Shown in pieces: positions 61,324 to 64,000 of a stretch of DNA of 64,000 bases. Each line of letters begins with the position of its first letter. Position 1 is the stretch's first letter. The notes below the pieces were generated by a model. The model did not search any database and was not told where the DNA came from. It worked only from the letters and a program-made list of their open reading frames with translations. The position numbers were made by a program, and so were the translations under genes. Location of the stretch: the NCBI RefSeq assembly GCF_042610375.1, contig NZ_JBGJZL010000002.1, forward strand, positions 1 to 64,000. The letters run 5' to 3'. Source of the stretch: CTSoil-075 sp042610375 (GTDB lineage Bacteria > Bacillota > Negativicutes > DSM-13327).

Positions 61324-62097
61324 ATGATTATAAATAAGGTCGAAATTTGTGGTGTAAATACAGCAAAACTCCCGGTGCTTTCGGCAGCGAAAATGCGTGA
61401 TTTATTCGTGGTGCTGCAAAATGGTGAATTATCTGTACGGGAGCAATTAATATACGGTAATTTACGATTGGTTCTGAGTGTTATTCAAAGATTTAACAAC
61501 CGTGGTGAATATGTAGATGACTTATTTCAAGTTGGATGTATTGGGCTCATGAAAGCCATTGATAATTTTGATCTTTCACAAAACGTTAAATTTTCCACCT
61601 ATGCAGTACCAATGATTATTGGTGAGATACGTCGTTATTTAAGAGACAACAATCCAATTAGAGTCAGTCGATCCATGCGAGATATTGCTTATAAAGCTTT
61701 GCAGGTTAGAGATTCTCTTGTTTGTAAACATTCTCGTGAACCTTCAATTAGTGAAATTGCCAGCGAACTTAAAATGGAACGGGAAGAAATCGTTTTTGCT
61801 CTTGATGCTATTCAAGAACCAATATCTTTATTTGAACCAATTTATCATGATGGTGGTGATCCGATTTTTGTGATGGATCAAATCAGTGATAATAAACATT
61901 TAGATTTTAATTGGCTTGAGGGTGTTGCAATCAAAGACGCTTTGTATCGATTAAGCGATCGAGAAAAACACATACTTAATTTGCGCTTTTTTGAGGGGAA
62001 AACACAAATGGAAGTAGCCGATGAGATAGGGATATCTCAAGCACAAGTTTCACGTTTAGAAAAAGCAGCCCTTGGGCATATGCGTAAATATATATAG
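61324..62097 (+). CDS. sigG: RNA polymerase sigma-G factor
   Basis: A 257-residue forespore sigma factor. NKVEICGVNTAKLPVLS at the start, region 2 (NLRLVLSVIQRFNNRGEYVD, DLFQVGCIGLMKAIDNFDL, FSTYAVPMIIGEIRRYLRD), and region 4 (KTQMEVADEIGISQAQVSRLEK) are near-identical to Bacillus SigG. ATG 61324 is chosen for GGGAGGAG; the in-frame ATG at 61300 lacks a site. sigG is normally adjacent to sigE; here an insert separates them. spoIIR follows after 18 bases. Confidence 0.97.
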   Translation: MIINKVEICGVNTAKLPVLSAAKMRDLFVVLQNGELSVREQLIYGNLRLVLSVIQRFNNRGEYVDDLFQVGCIGLMKAIDNFDLSQNVKFSTYAVPMIIGEIRRYLRDNNPIRVSRSMRDIAYKALQVRDSLVCKHSREPSISEIASELKMEREEIVFALDAIQEPISLFEPIYHDGGDPIFVMDQISDNKHLDFNWLEGVAIKDALYRLSDREKHILNLRFFEGKTQMEVADEIGISQAQVSRLEKAALGHMRKYI

Positions 62098-62115
62098 ATT
62101 AGGTGGGGGAAGTAT

Positions 62116-62721
62116 ATGGGGAGAAGTTTAAGACAGGAATGTGCTTTATTAAGTATGGTAGTATGTATTATAATAGGTTGGTTTTTATTGATTTATCACA
62201 GCAATGAAAATTTACCTGTATCATCTGAAAAGGGAGAGTTGATTCGGTTACATGTATTAGCCAACAGCGATAGTCCAGCAGATCAACAGCTAAAATTAAA
62301 AGTGCGTGATGCAGTAATTGCTTATTTAGCGCCTTATTTAGAGCATATTACTAAGAAAAGTGCGGCTGAGCAGATTGTTCTAGACCATCGGAAGGATCTT
62401 ATTGAGGTTGCCACACAAGTTGTTACTATGAATGGAGCAAATTATCCAATAGAGTTGCAATTTGGAGTATACGATTTTCCAATAAAATCATATGGAAATT
62501 TGGTATTACCAGCTGGTAAATATGAAGCGGTACGTGTACTCATAGGAAATGGTGAAGGCAAGAATTGGTGGTGTGTATTGTTTCCGCCTCTATGTTTTAT
62601 TGACATTACAAATGCAACGGCTATGCCAGCTAAGAATTTAACGGATCACATAGAAAATCAAGAAGTAAAAATTGAATTTAAATCTAAAATTGCTGAATTA
62701 TGGAGGGAAAATCAAGACTAA
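62116..62721 (+). CDS. spoIIR: Stage II sporulation protein R
   Basis: A 201-residue secreted signal protein. An N-terminal signal helix (about residues 10-28) is followed by the SpoIIR core: IRLHVLANSDSPADQQLKLKVRDAV, QFGVYDFPIKSYGNLVLPAGKYEAVRV and NWWCVLFPPLCFID. It is made in the forespore and activates SpoIIGA across the septum, so that sigma-E appears in the mother cell only. Here it follows sigG by 18 bases, presumably in one sigma-F transcript. GTGGGGGAAG precedes the ATG. Confidence 0.95.
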   Translation: MGRSLRQECALLSMVVCIIIGWFLLIYHSNENLPVSSEKGELIRLHVLANSDSPADQQLKLKVRDAVIAYLAPYLEHITKKSAAEQIVLDHRKDLIEVATQVVTMNGANYPIELQFGVYDFPIKSYGNLVLPAGKYEAVRVLIGNGEGKNWWCVLFPPLCFIDITNATAMPAKNLTDHIENQEVKIEFKSKIAELWRENQD

Positions 62722-62799
62722 AAAAGATTGGATGGTACATTTAATTCATACTTTCATATACTATATAGAACAAGCAGAGTTGTTAGGAGGTAAGAATGA

Positions 62800-62838
62800 A
62801 TGTTAAAAACGTCAGATCTTAAGATGTCGGATGTATAA
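62800..62838 (+). pseudogene. First 12 codons of an interrupted YlmC/YmxH-family sporulation gene
   Basis: A strong AGGAGG (62785-62790) stands ten bases before ATG 62800, which encodes MLKTSDLKMSDV and then a stop. YlmC/YmxH proteins (PRC-barrel, about 80-90 residues) begin in this way (a short SxL..K.V stretch followed by I/V-N-V-x-D-G-x-x-L-G) and sit just downstream of sigG in many spore formers. The expected NVxDG continuation is missing and a recombinase gene comes next, so the gene appears split. With only 12 codons the assignment is by motif and synteny, not by alignment. Confidence 0.55.
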
Positions 62839-62860
62839 ATGGTAACGGATTGCAAAAATA
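62833..62860. other. Probable attachment-site junction of a recombinase element
   Basis: Between the end of the YlmC-like codons (62835) and the recombinase stop codon (62861) lie about 25 bases in which host-gene sequence gives way to element sequence. GGTAA (62841-62845) and TTACC (62861-62865) form an inverted repeat, a common feature of serine-integrase attachment sites. The exact crossover dinucleotide cannot be defined without the other end. Confidence 0.4.
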
Positions 62861-64000
62861 TTACCTGGTAAAACAAAATTCAAAGTTTTCATTTAAGCGA
62901 ACTGCATGAATTTTATAGGGTAATTTAATCAATACATCTCGTTTTTCCTCAAAAGTCTTGGCATCAAGAATAGCAGCTGGCGATATCGCCAGCTGTTTTA
63001 ATTTTTCTTGGGCCACATTCAGATCTGATAAAGTGGATAAGGTAGCTACTAATTCTTTGTTGACACTCTGCAGTTCTTTTTCTGCTGTTTCACCATCGAT
63101 TATGCTTTCACGATACCAACGAGTAATATCTGCTTGCTTTTTCTTTAATTCTAAGTGGAGTTTAGTTAATCGCTCAATCTCTTTTGAATAGTCAGGTCGA
63201 TTTTTTATACGTAGGTAAGTGTCTAAATATTTGGTGCCACTAGCTATCTCAACGAGGATTTTCCATAGTGCATCTTCTAAGTCGATAGCAGGTATTCTCC
63301 GACAGTCACAACGAGTACCACTAATAGCATAAGAGTTTGATTCTTTTGATATACATGAATAGTAATAGTAGATCTTATCAATGCCATTCTTACGCTTGCT
63401 ATAACGTGCGTAAGCGATCATAGAACGACCACATAGGGTGCAATATAGGATGCCTCTTAAAAGATAGTCACGCTTCGTATTACGCTTTGCTAGCTTCTTA
63501 TTTAATTTCATTTGTTCCTGAGCTGCTTCCCACATTTGGCGAGTGACGATTGCTGGTATTTCGATAGGTATCCATAATTCCTGAGGATTATTTTTGATTT
63601 CACGAGTATTCTGGCTTATCTTGCGACTAGATTGGGTAAAGAGAGTATGCTGACCATAGTACATTTTTTTTGTGAGTATACGTGACACTGTACAAATAGA
63701 GAGGGGACGGTTATTAATGCCCATAATTCCGAGACGTACTAACTCCAGAGCAATGACCCTAGATCCATGGCCATGGTTGATGCATAAATCATAAATCAAC
63801 CGAATTGTTTCAGCTTCTTTTTCATTGACTTGGTACATGCTATTTTCTGCATCCCAGTCGTAACCGAATGGACGGGCATTGAGTACAATTTTACCTTTGG
63901 TAGCTTTGGCTCTGCGGCCACGAGACGTGCGTTCACGTATTTTTGCTTTTTCGTAGGCTGATACAGCACCTTTCATACTGAAAAATAAACGACCTTCAGG
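62861..64000 (-). CDS. Large serine recombinase (partial, start outside window)
   Basis: The frame is open to the window edge and reads PEGRLFFSMKGAVSAYEKAK, the end of the resolvase/invertase catalytic domain, so the gene starts beyond 64000; the catalytic Ser is not visible. About 380 residues are seen: a recombinase DNA-binding domain (RPFGYDWDAENSMYQV, SICTVSRILTKKMYYGQ), a zinc ribbon (LYCTLCGRS, RCDCRRI) and a long coiled coil (about residues 255-330 of the visible part). The family includes SpoIVCA of skin and phage integrases. It ends 22 bases from the split YlmC-like gene. Confidence 0.92.
   Translation of the reverse strand, partial: PEGRLFFSMKGAVSAYEKAKIRERTSRGRRAKATKGKIVLNARPFGYDWDAENSMYQVNEKEAETIRLIYDLCINHGHGSRVIALELVRLGIMGINNRPLSICTVSRILTKKMYYGQHTLFTQSSRKISQNTREIKNNPQELWIPIEIPAIVTRQMWEAAQEQMKLNKKLAKRNTKRDYLLRGILYCTLCGRSMIAYARYSKRKNGIDKIYYYYSCISKESNSYAISGTRCDCRRIPAIDLEDALWKILVEIASGTKYLDTYLRIKNRPDYSKEIERLTKLHLELKKKQADITRWYRESIIDGETAEKELQSVNKELVATLSTLSDLNVAQEKLKQLAISPAAILDAKTFEEKRDVLIKLPYKIHAVRLNENFEFCFTR

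Overview
The window is AT-rich, low-GC DNA from an endospore-forming, flagellated member of the Firmicutes. Gene order closely follows the Bacillus subtilis fla/che, rpsB, dcw and spoIIG regions. MurE carries the DNPR motif of meso-diaminopimelate-adding enzymes. A FlbD gene precedes fliL. Long single-strand operons and very frequent TTG/GTG starts fit a sporulating member of the Negativicutes (Pelosinus/Sporomusa type), but that placement is an inference from gene content and protein flavour, not a proof.

Positions 1-20476 hold the end of a fla/che operon, entirely on the plus strand: the 3' end of flgE, flbD, fliL, the switch genes fliM and fliY with cheY, the export gate fliOPQR-flhB-flhA, the placement GTPases flhF and flhG, a PilZ protein, cheB-cheA-cheW-cheC-cheD, the motility sigma factor, a FapA/DUF342 protein and a SwrB-like protein. 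A good SigA-type promoter at 20501-20529 then starts the rpsB-tsf block. It is followed by pyrH-frr, a small ferredoxin, isoprenoid and lipid genes (uppS, cdsA, dxr, rseP, ispG) and proS.

Positions 30743-36492 form a mixed housekeeping stretch: an ArsC/Spx-like protein, an RMD1/YagE protein, a CoA-binding protein, thioredoxin, feoB-feoA, a DUF1858 protein and a polysaccharide deacetylase, separated by strong hairpin terminators. Positions 36613-56591 are a complete dcw cluster from mraZ to ftsZ. It has three MraZ-type repeats in front of mraZ, one class B PBP of SpoVD type, and murA where Bacillus has murB.

Positions 56600-64000 hold the early sporulation sigma cascade: spoIIGA, sigE, sigG and spoIIR. 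Two mobile DNA events have broken it up. Between sigE and sigG lie about 2.9 kb of foreign material: a transposase fragment, a phage tail-fibre-like fragment, an intact hexapeptide acetyltransferase and a decayed IS3-family element. Just after spoIIR, a ribosome binding site and 12 codons matching the start of a YlmC/YmxH-family sporulation gene stop abruptly. Twenty-two bases later a large serine recombinase gene begins on the opposite strand and runs off the window. This looks like one end of a skin-like element sitting inside a sporulation gene and is the most interesting observation here, although the other end is not visible.
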